Part shown: in pieces, positions 11,254-22,906 of the stretch | Numbering within the stretch: the stretch's first letter is position 1 | How the letters are laid out: every line of letters begins with the position of its first letter | DNA from: Calendula officinalis | Lineage: Eukaryota > Streptophyta > Magnoliopsida > Asterales > Asteraceae | Length of the DNA: 64,000 nt | Direction of reading: 5' to 3' | NCBI GenBank assembly: GCA_963853835.1 | Contig: OY970833.1 | Location: 15,524,474 to 15,588,473 of the forward strand | Made by a program: the position numbers and the translations under genes | Notes under the pieces: model-generated | Told to the model about the DNA's origin: nothing | Databases searched by the model: none | What the model saw: only the letters and a program-made list of their open reading frames with translations

Positions 11254-12500
11254 ATGGCTCGAGAAGGAAACCAAGAAACTGTCGAACAAATGGTGGAACG
11301 CCGAATCGCTGAAGCGATTGCTCAAATGAATGCAGCAAGAGGAAACGACGGTGGTGCTGCTAACAATGGAAACAACGGTATATTATTCGACTCAACAAGA
11401 GAAGATTCGTTCATTTTCGCTTTATGTTAACCTAATTTTTCTTTTCTTTCCTTATTTGTTTAAACTTCAGATCCTAATGCTAATCGTCAAGGTTAGTCGT
11501 TTAAGACCTTTACATCCTGTCATTCTCCGACCTACTCTGGATCTGAAGGTGCCATTGCTATCATCCACTGGATTGAGAAGGTGGAATCTATCTTCAGTAT
11601 CATCCAATGTGCCCCTGAGAATATGGTGAAGTTTGTAGCTAGCACATTGTCCAAGGAAGCGTTGTCCTGGTGGAATTCCCAAGTGCAAGTCTTAGGTCGT
11701 GTAATGCTGATGCTATGACTTGGGATGCGTTTAAAGATCAGTTAACTCAGAAGTTTTATCCAAGGAGAGAGCTACAGAAAGTTGAAGTGGAACTATGGAA
11801 TCTGTCCATGGTTGAATCTGATATTGTTACCTACACGACTAAGTTCTAAGAACTCGCTCGTCTCGTCCCTCATATGGTTTCCCCTGAATTTAAGCGTATC
11901 GAGGAGTATCTTCAAGGTCTGCATGATCTTATTCGTACTCATGTTATTGCTTCTGAACCCACAACTTTTGAAGATGCTGTGAATCGTGCTACAAGATTGA
12001 CTGATGATGCTATGAGAAGTGGATCGTTCAAAGACAAGCTAGTGGTGTGTAGCAAATCCTCTGAGACTTAGAACAATGAAAATGGAAAGCATTCTTACGA
12101 CAACAAACGAGACTACAAAGGGAATAAGTATCAGAAGACTAAGAATTATGCTTCCTCTAATCAGAACAACAACACTCAGTCTAATTCTGATTCTAATCCT
12201 TATGCTGGAAGCAAGCCCAAGTGCAACAAATGTAATTGGCATCATGATGGTCAGTGTGAAAAGTGCTACAAGTGTGACCGTTGGGGTCACAATTTCAGAA
12301 GATGTTCGTCTAACAATCCTCCTAAGAATCATGTGTGTTACGAGTGTGGTGATCCTAACCATTATCGTAATCGTTGCCCTAAGCTTCAAAACAACAACAA
12401 CAACCAGAACGGCAACAACAACAACGGCAATCGTAACAACAATCGCAACAATAACCGCAATGCCAACAACAACAATGATCGTCAGAATGGTCGTGGTCGT
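11254..12500 (+). pseudogene. Gypsy gag, broken
   Basis: Gag coats the retrotransposon RNA and forms virus-like particles. The ATG at 11254 opens a frame that runs to 11377. A 93-bp intron-like segment follows (11378-11470), and the Gag core resumes in frame at 11471, with the family motif ALSWWNSQV near 11660 and KFYPRRELQK near 11750. Near 12260-12390 are two CCHC zinc knuckles (CYKCDRWGHNFRRC and CYECGDPNHYRNRC), then an asparagine-rich linker to the protease. Damage: a TAG just after 11488, a frameshift near 11698, a TAA at 11848 and a TAG near 12069. Gag and pol appear to have been one polyprotein, since the knuckle frame runs straight into the protease. Confidence 0.85.
11378..11470 (+). 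other. Putative 93-bp intron inside gypsy gag
   Basis: The segment starts GTATATT and ends in a T-rich tract closing AAACTTCAG, a good plant intron shape. It contains an in-frame TAA at 11428-11430. Joining 11377 to 11471 keeps phase (codon split after one base) and brings the N-terminal Gag frame into the Gag core frame. The splice itself is inferred; only one copy of this family is in the window. Confidence 0.5.
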
Positions 12501-14803
12501 GCATTTGTTATGAATGCTCAGGAAGCTCACGAAAACCCTGATACCGTTACCGGTACGTTTATCGTCAACAATCATTTTGCTTCTATTTTATTTGATTCGG
12601 GAGCCGACTTGAGTTTCGTATCGACCGACTTTAAAGGTTTCTTAAATCTAAATCCTGAACGTTTGAAAGTTAAATATGAGATCGAACTAGCGAATGGCAA
12701 AGTTGTTAGCTCTGGTGAAGTTTTTAAAGGTTGTAAGCTTGACCTAGATGATCACATTTCCGATATAGACCTTGTGCCTGTAGAACTATGTTGTTTTGAT
12801 ACCGTGATAAGGATGGATTGGTTATCTGAAAACCATCCTGAAATGATATGCTATAACAAACAAATTCGAATCCCTATATCCAAAACAGAAACATTAATAA
12901 TTCAAGGTGAACAAATAAATAAAAATATAAAAATCATAAACACTATGAAAGCTCAAAAATATCTTCATAAAGGATGCCAAGCCTTTCTTGCTCATGTCGT
13001 TGACACAAAGTCCCAATATCGTAAGATTGAGGACATCCCTATCGTTTGTGAATTCCCTGGTGTTTTTCCTTGCGAATTGCCTGGACTGCCACCATAGAGA
13101 CAAGTTGAATTTTGTATCGATTTGATTCCAGGAGCCGCACCTATTGCGCGTTCTCCTTATCGTCTTGCACCATCTGAAATGCAAGAACTTTCATCGCAAT
13201 TGCAAGAACTTCTTGATCTTGGTTTCATTCGACCGAGTTTCTCGCCTTGGGGAGCTCCGGTCCTCTTCGTTAAAGAGAAAGATGGTTCAAGGAGAATGTG
13301 CATTGACTATCGTGAATTGAACAAAGTCACTATTAAAAATCAATATCCTCTTCCCCGTATTGATGATCTATTCGATCAACTCCAAGGATCAAGTTTCTAT
13401 CCAAAATTGATCTTCGTTCCGGCTACCATCAGTTAAAAGTTTGTGATGAAGATGTGCCCAAAACTGCTTTTAGAACTCGCTATGTTCATTACGAATTCTT
13501 GGTAATGCCATTTGGTTTGACCAATGCACCTGCTGTGTTTATGGATCTCATGTACAGAGTGTGCAAGAAATATCTCGACAAATTCGTTATCGTCTTCATA
13601 GATGATATTCTTATCTATTCGCAATTAAGAGAAGAGCATGAAGAACACTTAAGAATCATTCTTGAGTTGTTGGAAAAAGAGAAGTTGTACGCCAAATTTT
13701 CCAAGTGTGAATTCTGGTTGCGTGAAGTCCAAATTCTGGGTCATATTATCAACGAGGAAGGTATCCACGTTGATCCTGCAAAGACAGAAGCTATAAAGAA
13801 TTGGGAAGCTCCAAAGACCCCAACTGAAGTGAGACAATTCCTTGGTCTTGCTGGTTACTATAGAAGATTCATAGAAAATTTCTCAAAGATTGCAAAGGAT
13901 TTAACAGTGTTAATACAAAAGGATGAGAAATTTGACTTGGGTTAAAAACAAGAATCAGCCTTCCAATCTCTCAAGTCTAAATTATGTTCTGCTCCTATTC
14001 TATATCTTCCTGAAGGAATCGACAATTTCGTGGTGTACTGCGATGCTTCGCACCAAGGGCTAGGTTGTGTATTGATGCAGCATGACAAAGTGATCGCCTA
14101 TGCCTATCGACAACTGAAGAACCACAAGAAGAACTATACAACTCATGATCTCGAGTTGGGTGCCGTTATGTTCGCATTGAAGATTTGGAGACATTACCTC
14201 TACGGTACCAAGTGCACAATATTCACCGATCACAAGAGCTTGCAACATATCATCAATCAGAAAGAGCTCAACATGAGACACGCATATGGGTAGAGTTGAT
14301 GAATGATTACGACTGTGAGATCAAGTATCATCCTGGTAAAGCTAATGTGGTAGCTGATGCCTTAAGTCGGAAAGAGCAGCCTAAACCTCGTCGTATTCGA
14401 GCCCTTCCAATTTCTGTTCGTTCTAATCTGTCATCCCAAGTTCATGAATTCCAAACTGAAGCCTTGAAGGTAGAGAACATCAAGAGTGAAGCTTTGAGTG
14501 GTATGGAAAAGCAGTTAGAAGCAAAGGTGGATGGAACCCTTTATTTCATGGATCGTTTATGGGTTCCTCATCATGGAAGTATTCGCGATGTCATCTTGAA
14601 TGAACCTCATAGATCCAACTATTCTATTCATCCTGGTGCTAACAAGATGTACAAAGATGTCAAAGAATTGTACTGGTGGCCGAATATGAAGAAAGAGATC
14701 GCAGTTTTCGACAGCAAATGTTTAACTTGTGCCAAAGTGAAAGCAGAGAATCAGAAGCCGTCTGGTCTTCTACAATAGCCGGAGATCCCTGAATGGAAAT
14801 GGG
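12501..14803 (+). pseudogene. Gypsy pol, 5' part: protease, reverse transcriptase, RNase H, integrase zinc domain
   Basis: The frame continues from the gag knuckles. The aspartic protease has its active-site DSGA at about 12594. Reverse transcriptase begins with SRRMCIDYRELNK near 13290 and has catalytic FIDD at 13595-13606. RNase H starts near 14030 (VYCDASHQGLG). The integrase zinc-binding region lies at about 14620-14770 (HPGANKMY, then CLTCAKVK). Damage: a TAG after PGLPP near 13095, a one-base loss near 13401, a TAA at about 13943, and a frameshift with stop near 14290. Integrase then stops at the copia insertion at 14804 and resumes at 26048. The order PR-RT-RH-IN is diagnostic of Ty3/gypsy. 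Confidence 0.92.
14799..14803 (+). repeat. Target-site duplication ATGGG, left copy
   Basis: ATGGG directly precedes the copia 5' LTR and is repeated at 26048-26052 after the 3' LTR. Removing one copy plus the element rejoins the gypsy integrase frame across the gap. Confidence 0.96.
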
Positions 14804-15001
14804 TGTTAAGGCAAAAAGCCTTACCCCTTTGGACCTTAAGATAACAAAACAGCCTAGACTAGCTTAGAATAGTTTGAAGAAATATTTAGCTAAGTCTTAG
14901 TCCAATACTGAGTAGACAGTTTTAGTCACTCAGTATTGGGACTCAGTATTGACTTCCAATACTGAGTACAAGGACTGAGTTGCACATTACCTTGTTTAAG
15001 A

Positions 15002-15030
15002 GACCAGATCAAATCCCTTTGATCTCGGTC
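15002..15030 (+). promoter_or_regulatory. Inverted repeat upstream of the copia LTR TATA box
   Basis: Arms GACCAGATCAAA and TTTGATCTCGGTC face each other around TCCC with one bulged base. The equivalent in the inner copia LTRs (40531-40559 and 54246-54274) has changed in both arms and forms a perfect 12-bp pair. Confidence 0.6.
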
Positions 15031-15088
15031 ACTTTCCTTAACCAGTCCTTCCATTACTCTTGGCTACATTGTAAGATCTCTATAACAC

Positions 15089-15096
15089 TATAAATA
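15089..15096 (+). promoter_or_regulatory. Copia copy 1 LTR TATA box
   Basis: TATAAATA in the context ACACTATAAATAGAG. The 3' LTR keeps it at 25859-25866. Transcription would start about 30 bases downstream. Confidence 0.65.
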
Positions 15097-15303
15097 GAGA
15101 TCATTGGCAAAGGAGTACTTACGAACTTATGCTTTCACTTGTATACATATTGTAATTGATCAGTGGTCTTGTTATTCCGCAACAAGCCACACTTAGTGGA
15201 ATTATACATTTGACTCTAATATTGTGTTAATCACTTTAATTGTCTTAAGTTTAATCTATCTAACAATTATACAAGTAATCCTGGGTTGTTGTGACCTAAC
15301 AAC

Positions 15304-15315
15304 TGGTATCAGAGC
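15304..15315 (+). other. Copia copy 1 primer binding site
   Basis: TGGTATCAGAGC, a full match to the plant initiator-Met tRNA 3' end, two bases after the LTR. Confidence 0.93.
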
Positions 15316-15399
15316 AGGCTAAATTAATTCTTAATTAGTCGATCTATTACCCTGGCAGCCATTCGATATACCTACCCTTCCCAAAAATAAAAAACAAGA

Positions 15400-17795
15400 A
15401 TGTCTTCAATCATTGCTCCAGTGATGTCAGGAAAGGGTGTGCCAATCGTTGATGGAAAAGATTTCCATCAATGGAAACTAAAAGCTCAGTGGTATCTTGA
15501 GTCCATTCATGATGAGATGCTCACTGTACTGACTGATGGTCCCATCATTCCTCTAACCACTGAACATGTTGCAGCTACAGAAAATGTTCCTGCATCAACA
15601 AGAACAATTACAAAGTTGAAACATACTTGGACTGATACTGATCGTCAGCTGTTCAGTCTAGACTCAAGAGCCAAGAGTGTGATTGGTAATGCAGTCACAA
15701 AAGAAATTCTCAATGGAATCATGAAGTTGCCTACTGCAAAAGCTATGTGGGATAGCTTAACAGTCACTTATGAAGGCACACCACAGGTGAAGTTGCAAAG
15801 GAAAAGCAACATGAGAAGGAAATATGAGAACTTCATTGCAAATCTAAATGAAGATCTTACTGCTCTTTACAACAGATTCAATACCATTGTTCATGATTTG
15901 ATCAGTGTTAGAATTGAGAAGGAAGAGGGGGAACTCTGTCAAAAATTTCTGGAAAGTCTTCCTCAACAATTCCTTGATATGACAAATTCTGCCAATGCTG
16001 CTAACAACATTGAGTCTTATACTCTTCAAACACTGTATGGCTTAATGTTGAATCATGAAGAGAACAATGCTTCTAGACTGATTAACTGGAAGAAGACTGA
16101 CAAGATCTCTACTGGTATGGCCCTAATTATTAAACAGGCCTATACTGTCACTGAACCAGATGAGCCAGAAGATAGTCTTGAGGATGCTGAGACAGAAGAA
16201 TTGGAAACTCAAATGGCTCTCATGCCATGAAGTTGGATCAGTTGAAGAAGAAGAGGCTTGGTGTTAGCTCTTCCGATACTGACCCCAGATCTGGTCTATC
16301 TACAGGTGTGGAAAACCTGGTCACATTGCAGCCAACTGTCACACTAAGTCTTCTGAAACTGATCAGAATGACAAAATTGCATACCGAGCTAAACGGTATA
16401 GGGACAAATATGTGAAGTTGAAGGCAAGGGGCAAGGGAAAGGGAGCTAGTGGGAATGGAGAACCTCATCAGGCACTTTACTCTGAAGCCTGGATGGATGA
16501 AGAAATAAGTGATGATGAGGAAGAGGTTGAGAATAAAGCCTTCATGGCGTTCACTGAAGAAGATTTGAAGAGCACTTTTGAGAGAGATCTCAAAGAAGCT
16601 GAGAGAATGAGTATCCACAATGATTGGGATTCTACTCGGTTGTACAAGGTGAGTGCCTTTCAAACTTAGCAAGATTAAATTAGCACATTTACATAAATTG
16701 GAAAAAGAAAATTTTGAAAATCAATGCAAATCATGGGGAAATGCTTCTATCAAGCTCAATAAAAGTTTAAATCAACAATTTCCTGACAATGTGAGGCCTG
16801 CACTTGGTGTGGATCCTCAGTTTAAAACTAGAAATGATTTTGCTGATTTGTTTGAAGAATTTAATCATTTAAATCCTGTTAATTTTGTAAAATCAAAAAC
16901 TTTTTGTGAAGCTAGTTGTCAAACTGATTCTGATGATGAGGATAAAAATAATTCTGACCAAGTTCAACCTATTGGTCCCTCTAGCTGCTCTAAGTGCTAT
17001 ACTGAATTACAAGATCTCAGTATTGAATTTTCTGTTACAGAAAATTCTGATACTGACATCCATGTAGATCAGTATGACACTTCAGCTGTTCCACCTTTTG
17101 AAGTATTATTTAATGTCATTCCGTACTCTGAAAATACTATTTTAAAAACTTTGGAAACTACTTCTACTTTGTCTAAAAAGACTGATATTGAAGTTGCAAG
17201 AACATCTTAATCAAATACTCAGAAATCTCAAGAGCCTGTTAAAGTGTTAAAATTAAAACATAAGGCTAAACCAAAAATACTTTCAATAGGTTCCAAAGAT
17301 GGTAAAGGAACTAAGTCTAAGCAAAAGCAAAAACAGACAACTTTACTAAATAAAAATAAAAATTCATCTCCTAAAAAGACTGTTAAAAAGGATGTTCACT
17401 CTCCTACTAAAAATGATAAAAATAGTATTTTGAAATCTCTTGGTGAGCAAATCAAATTTTTAGGTCAGAAGGTTGCAAAACTGACTCATACTGATCAACC
17501 AAAACATAAACAGTTTTTTAAAATTCCTTATGAAAATATGTTTAGAAATAGACCTAGAAAATGTTACAGATGTCATCATACATGTCATAAAGGAGATGAA
17601 TGTAGAACTAATCTCTCAAATCCTAGGTAATCAGTACCAAAGAAAAGAAGGGATCCAAAGTCAGTACCACAAAAGACTACCAATAGTGGTTCCACTAAAG
17701 TGATACTGACTCCCTCTAAAACAGAGATTAAAAAGGATAACAATGTTAACCCTTCCAAAGGTCCCATTTTTAAATGGGTTCCTAAAACGAACTAA
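15400..17795 (+). pseudogene. Copia copy 1 gag, broken
   Basis: The ATG at 15400 follows the primer site and a short leader. The first 276 codons are open (UBN2/Gag-type core with WKLKAQWYLESIHDEM near the start), then a frameshift occurs near 16225. The first zinc knuckle (near 16305-16345) has been lost to mutation in this copy; the second (CYRCHHTCHKGDEC, near 17560-17605) is in a later frame, with one substitution, G to C, between its ligands. Relative to the inner copy, about 215 bp of the coiled-coil region are deleted near 16670. Further breaks are stops near 17208 and 17627. The last stop, at 17793, is the family's normal gag end. A CQTD motif near 16916 may bind dynein light chain LC8. 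Confidence 0.88.
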
Positions 17796-17803
17796 TCCTT
17801 ATT

Positions 17804-20800
17804 TTGTGTCTTGTGCAGGGTAATAGAAAATGGTACCTTGATAGTGGCTGCTCAAGACACATGACTGGTAGTATGGAGTACCTTCAACATTACACACCAG
17901 AGAAGGGTCCTTCTTTCAGGTTTGGGGATGATTCCATAGGGATGACAAGAGGATATGGGGAAATCAAAGCTGGCAACATTACTTTTAAAAGTGTTGCCTA
18001 TGTAGAAGGTCTAGAACACAATCTGCGCAGTATCAGTCAGATGTGTGATGATGACAAGGAAGCTAGGTTCAGAAAGATTGCTGCCATCATATATAATGAA
18101 AGAGGACAACCTTTTCTCATTGCCAGAAGATAAAAAGATATCTATGTAGTCAATCTTTCAGAAATTGATCACATCATCCGTGTGTGCCTGCTGTCTAAAG
18201 TCAATCCAGAACTGAACTGGATGTCGCACAACAAACTCACTCACATCAACTTCAGGAACATCAATGAACTCAGTATTAAGAAGTTGGTGAGAGGGCTGCC
18301 CACAATTACTTATTCCAAAAATAAGTTATGCTCAGCATGTGAAATGGGCAAGCAGAAGAAGAGTTCATTTAAATCAAAAGTCAACCATTCCATTAATGAA
18401 CCCTTAGCAATGATTCATATGGATATTTTTGGCCCAGTCAGTACACCATCACTGGGCAAAAAGATCTATACTTTGGTCTTGGTTGATGAATTCTCAAGAT
18501 ACACTTGGGTCATCTTCCTGAAGACAAAATCAGATGCTACGACAGAAATTATTGCTTTCATCAAGAGAGAAGAACTGCAAAAAGGTGCCAAGGTCAAACA
18601 ACTAAGAAGTGACCATGGTACTGAATTTAAAAATTCAGTATTAGCAAATTTATGTTAAGAAAAAGGAATTGTACAAAATTACCCTGCAGCCTACACACCA
18701 CAACATCATGGTGTCGTAGAAAGAAAGAATAGTACACTGATTGAAGCTGCAAGAACTTTGTTATGCCATGCTGGACTGGCAATGAGCTTCTGGGCTGAAG
18801 CTGTAAACTGTGCCAACTTTACCCAGAATAGAGCAACTGTAGTCCAGAGACATCTCAAGACTCCTTATGAGTTATATCATGGGAGAATTCCTAATGTGGA
18901 GTACTTCCACATCTTTGGGAGCAAATGCTTCATTCTCAGTACTAAGAAAGATCTCAACAAGTTTGCTCCCAAAGCAAATGAAGGTATTTTTATGGGCTAT
19001 TCACCACACTCCAAAGCCTTCAGAGTGTATGTTCTTTCAACCAAGGTAATTGATGAATCTATCCATGTTACTTTTGATGAACAAATGGATGAGCATTCTA
19101 CTTCAGCAAATGAGGACATAAGTGGTATTGAAACCTTATGCAATCCAGAAACCTCCAATGCTGAACAGCCCAAAAGTCACCCATATCCTGGTTCACAAGA
19201 TATGAGTGATGATGATCAAGACTTCACTCAGTATGCCAAAACATCAACAAATGTTGAAGTTCCCAACACTGACAACTTCAACACTGAGTCTGCAAATCTT
19301 GATCATTCCACCTATGAAGCAGGAGAAACTTTAAATCCATCACTTGAACCAAACATAAGTCTGCAAAATGAAGAAACCAGCAATCCTGAGCAGTCCAATA
19401 CTGAATCAAACTCCAATCAGTATGAGACGGGCAACCCCTCAGTCCAACAAGAGGTTGTTGATCCTACTTCAAATGCAACCTTAGGATCCAATCTAAGGGA
19501 ACACATAGACCATCCTCATACAAATATCATTGGTCCTGTTGAAGAAGGAGTGCAAACAAGAAGAAAACTGAATTTTGAACCTCAGGCTACTGCCAATTTT
19601 TGTCTCTTTTCAAGTTTCTTATCTACCATTGAACCCAAGAAGGCTGATGAAGCCCTACTAGATAAAGACTGGGTAGAAGCTATACAAGATGTGCTTACAG
19701 AATTTGACAGAAACAAAGTTTGGAACTTAGTACGACCCCCAACTGGCAAAACTATCATTGGTACTAAGTGGGTGTTCAGAAATAAAATGGACAAAGATGG
19801 TGTTGTAATCAGGAACAAAGCAAGACTGGTTGCTCAGGGATACAGGCAAGAAGAAGGAATTGACTATGATGAAACCTTTGCACCTGTTGCAAGAATTGAA
19901 GCTATTAAGCTATACCTTGCATATGCAGCCTTTAAGAACTTCAAGGTTTATCAAATGGATGTCAAGAGTGCCTTTCTAAATGGAAAACTGCAAGAGGAAG
20001 TTTATGTTAAACAACCTCTAGGTTTTGTTGATCCTAAATTTCCTAACTATGTTTTCAAGCTTGATAAAGCCTTGTATGGGCTCAAACAAGCTCCAAGAGC
20101 CTGGTATGATACCCTGTCTGAGTACTTAATTGAAAATAAATTTACTCGTGGTAAAATTGACAAAACATTATTTTCAAAAAAGAAAAGGGTCTGACATCTT
20201 ACTCATTCAGATATATGTGGATGATATTATCTTTGGCTCCACTGACAAGTCAATGTGTGATTGGTTTTCAAAGATTATGTCATCTCAGTATCAGATGAGT
20301 ATGATGGGAGAACTTACTTATTTTCTAGGTTTACAAGTTGATCAAAAGCTTGATGGCACCTTTATAAACCAAAGTAAGTATGTGCATGATATGCTAAAGA
20401 AATATAAATTTGAAAACTTATCTTCTATGCACACCCCTATGAGTACTCAGGATAAGATAAGTAAGGATGAAACTGGTAATCTAGTATGTCAATCCACATA
20501 CCGAGGTATGATTGGTTCCTTACTTTACTTAACAGCTAACATGCCTGATATCATGTTTGCAACATGTTTGTGTGCTCGGTATCAAGCTGATCCCAAAGAA
20601 TCACATCTGAAAGCTGTTAAGAGAATTTTTAGGTATTTATCTGGTACTCCTAATATGGGTCTTTGGTATCCCAAAGATTCCAATGTTGCTCTTGAAGGGT
20701 ACACAGATGCAGATTATGCAGGATGCAGATTAGATAGAACAAGCACAAGTGGAGGATGCCAATTCTTTGGTGGAAGATTAGTTGGCTGGTCATCCAAGAA

Positions 20801-21155
20801 ACAAAATTCAGTAGCAACTTCAACTGCAGAAGCTGAATATATAGCTGCAAGAAGTTGTTGTGCTCAACTTTTATGGATGCAGTATCAACTCATGGACTAT
20901 GGATTTGATTTCAACAACACTCCAATCCATTGTGATAACAAGAGTGCTATTGCTATCACTGAAAATCCAGTCCATCATTCAAGGACAAAGCACATTGATA
21001 TCATACACCACTTTATCCGAGATAATGTGGAGAAGGGTAAGGTTCAGGTAGACTATGTCCCAACGGAGGACCAATTGGCTGATGTATTTACTAAACCTCT
21101 TTCAGAAGAAAGGTTTATGTACTTACTAGGACAATTGGGCATGCTCAACCCTTGA
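17804..21155 (+). pseudogene. Copia copy 1 pol, broken by two stops and a frameshift
   Basis: Domains are in copia order. The protease has DSGCSRHMTG near 17837. Integrase has the HHCC zinc finger (HNKLTH ... CSACEMGK) at 18220-18345 and the catalytic acidic residues in HMDIFGP, RSDHGTEF and VVERKN. Reverse transcriptase covers about 19700-20350 with YVDD near 20213. RNase H spans about 20700-21100 (YTDADYAG, STAEAEY, HCDNKSA). Against the inner copy, GAA became TAA at 18131 and near 18656, and one A was gained near 20180, shifting frame after FSKK. No ATG opens the frame: the gag stop at 17793 is followed in another frame by TTG TGT CTT GTG CAG, so pol must be made by frameshift, internal start or splicing. 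Confidence 0.93.
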
Positions 21156-21626
21156 AATTATTTTTTTAAAAATTCTTTCCTATACTGAGTTTTCAGTATT
21201 GACCCAATACTGACTCTTTCAGTATAGCTCGTCTGGTATTTTATTTTTAATTTTTGTAAATTTTCTATTAATTTATACATTAAATTAAACACTTTTATTA
21301 TTTTTTAATTTTTTTTTAATTTAATTTTTTTTAAACCTTAAATCAGTATTGGGAGTCCTGGAGTTCAAAACTGATTTTAAAACATCATACTCCCCAACGG
21401 TTACTTTCCTTAATAGAAAAGTTACCGTTGGAATAGGATAAGGCCGTCATTTCGCCGTTTTTACTTCCCAATATTGCAATCATTTCTAATTAAGAGTATA
21501 AATAATCATTTTCTTCAAATTTAAACCATTTTCTCTGTTATTTACTCTCTCACTCTCAAATTTCTCTCTGCGATTAACAATTTCACTTCACTTTGCAAGC
21601 AAATTTCAATTCTTAATCACAGAACA
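21156..21626 (+). promoter_or_regulatory. Pol-to-third-gene spacer with promoter-like structure
   Basis: The first 200 bp hold four TCAGTAT/ATACTGA words (21182-21235) and then AT-rich sequence. At 21393-21403 is CCCAACGGTTA, a full match to the plant MSA consensus ([TC]C[TC]AACGG[TC][TC]A), facing GTTACCGTTGGA at 21421-21432 to make a hairpin. TATAAATA follows at 21497-21504, then a CT-rich leader and the ATG at 21627. The outer copy keeps the same order (hairpin 57941-57978, TATA 57868-57875). The inner copy keeps the hairpin (44843-44877) but has lost the TATA box. Promoter activity is inferred. Confidence 0.55.
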
Positions 21627-22906
21627 ATGGCAAATTTCTTTTTCATCCGCCCAAATGACGCACCAGCAAATGATTTTCAACGAGATGAACTTCCGAAATT
21701 TACGAGGAACAACATAACTGCTAATTTCGATATTCCTCAAGGTTGGATATGCCATCAATTTCGTCTCATGATCTCTTATATGAGGCATAGTCCAATCTCA
21801 GCTGCTCTTCAACTTTATCCCAGAGCAATTTATCCAGCAATGCTCTGCGAATTTTGGTACACTGCAGACTTGGATTCTCCAGATATGATCACAAGCTGGG
21901 TAATTCGAGGTCAAAGACGAGCATTCGTGATACTGCAAGATCAGTATTGCCACTTCTTGGAAGACAAAGGACAACGGGAACAATCAAAAGGCACGAATTT
22001 GGTCCTATGTGGGGAATTATGATCTCTACCATAATTCGGTGTATGACCCACAAAACAGGGGCACTTGACCAAATCAATGACTTTGGAATGCAGATGGTAC
22101 ATGCCATGTATCACAACAGGCATATTGATTATGCAAGACTAATTTTCAATGAATTGGTCTCACTCACTCAAGCGAGGCAAAGAAACCCAAATGTTCCCTT
22201 TTGAAGATTTCTATCAATTATTTCCAAAACTCCATGCCAGATAATATGTATGATAATTTTGATGGAGTTAGAGCTGATCTTCCTCCCATCGATGAAAAGA
22301 TATTCTTCCATCAGCCTAGGGAAGATGAACCACCCCTCAGTGCCACAATGTTAGCCATTGCAGAGGCTCATATGGATGAAAATTAAGATGAAAATGATAT
22401 TGATGATGATAATGATGATAATGGTGATGATGATGCTAATGACAATGCTGATGTTGAGATGGAGGATGTTCCACCCCCTCCAATCCAAGAACCAGAACCT
22501 GATGTTCCCAATACTACATCAGCTTCTGATACTGAAGGACAACCCTTAATTATAAGAAGAAGGGTTAGAAGAAGGTTAAGTCCAGTCATTATGGCTGCAC
22601 TATCAACGGACTCAGTATTGCACAGTCTACATCCAACATTGACTCCCTCACTAGAAGAGCAACATCAAATAGCATCACATGCTGATCTTCCAGAACCAGA
22701 TCAAGAGAACATTGCTCAACCACCACCAAACATGGAACCACATGTTCCATTGGATGTTGAAATTGCTTATGAGCAACAAAATCTGGAAGAGGAAGCCCAA
22801 GAAACAGAACAACCAAATCAAGAAGGTGCTGGAGGTTCCAATCAACATACAAATGATCCAGCACCTATCTCTGTTGAAGGGAGAAGGGAATCTGACAAAG
22901 CATCAG
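21627..22906 (+). pseudogene. Third (env-position) gene, exon 1, copy 1, broken
   Basis: The ATG at 21627 opens a globular N-terminal domain (FTRNNITANF, then CEFWYTADLDSPDMI) with no signal peptide. In intact copies this domain is about 250 residues, followed by an acidic D/N/E run and a basic patch (RRRVRRRLSP). This copy has lost about 85 bp near 21931, shifting frame, and has further stops at 22201 and 22384. The exon ends at 22906 in CAG|GTATG, splitting a codon after its first base. The position downstream of pol is where Sireviruses carry their env-like gene, but nothing here resembles a membrane glycoprotein. Function unknown. Confidence 0.75.

Larger units (their letters stand above)
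14804..15301 (+). repeat. Copia copy 1, 5' LTR
   Basis: It runs from TGTTAAGG to CTAACA (498 bp). The 5' tip holds a perfect hairpin: TAAGGC, five A, GCCTTA (14807-14823). Four TCAGTAT/ATACTGA words form facing pairs at about 14903-14970. A larger inverted repeat (GACCAGATCAAA / TTTGATCTCGGTC) lies at 15002-15030, and a TATA box at 15089. Confidence 0.96.

Noticed and set aside
12039..12575. 178-codon minus-strand frame
   Set aside because: It is the shadow of the asparagine-rich linker and zinc knuckles of gag on the plus strand.
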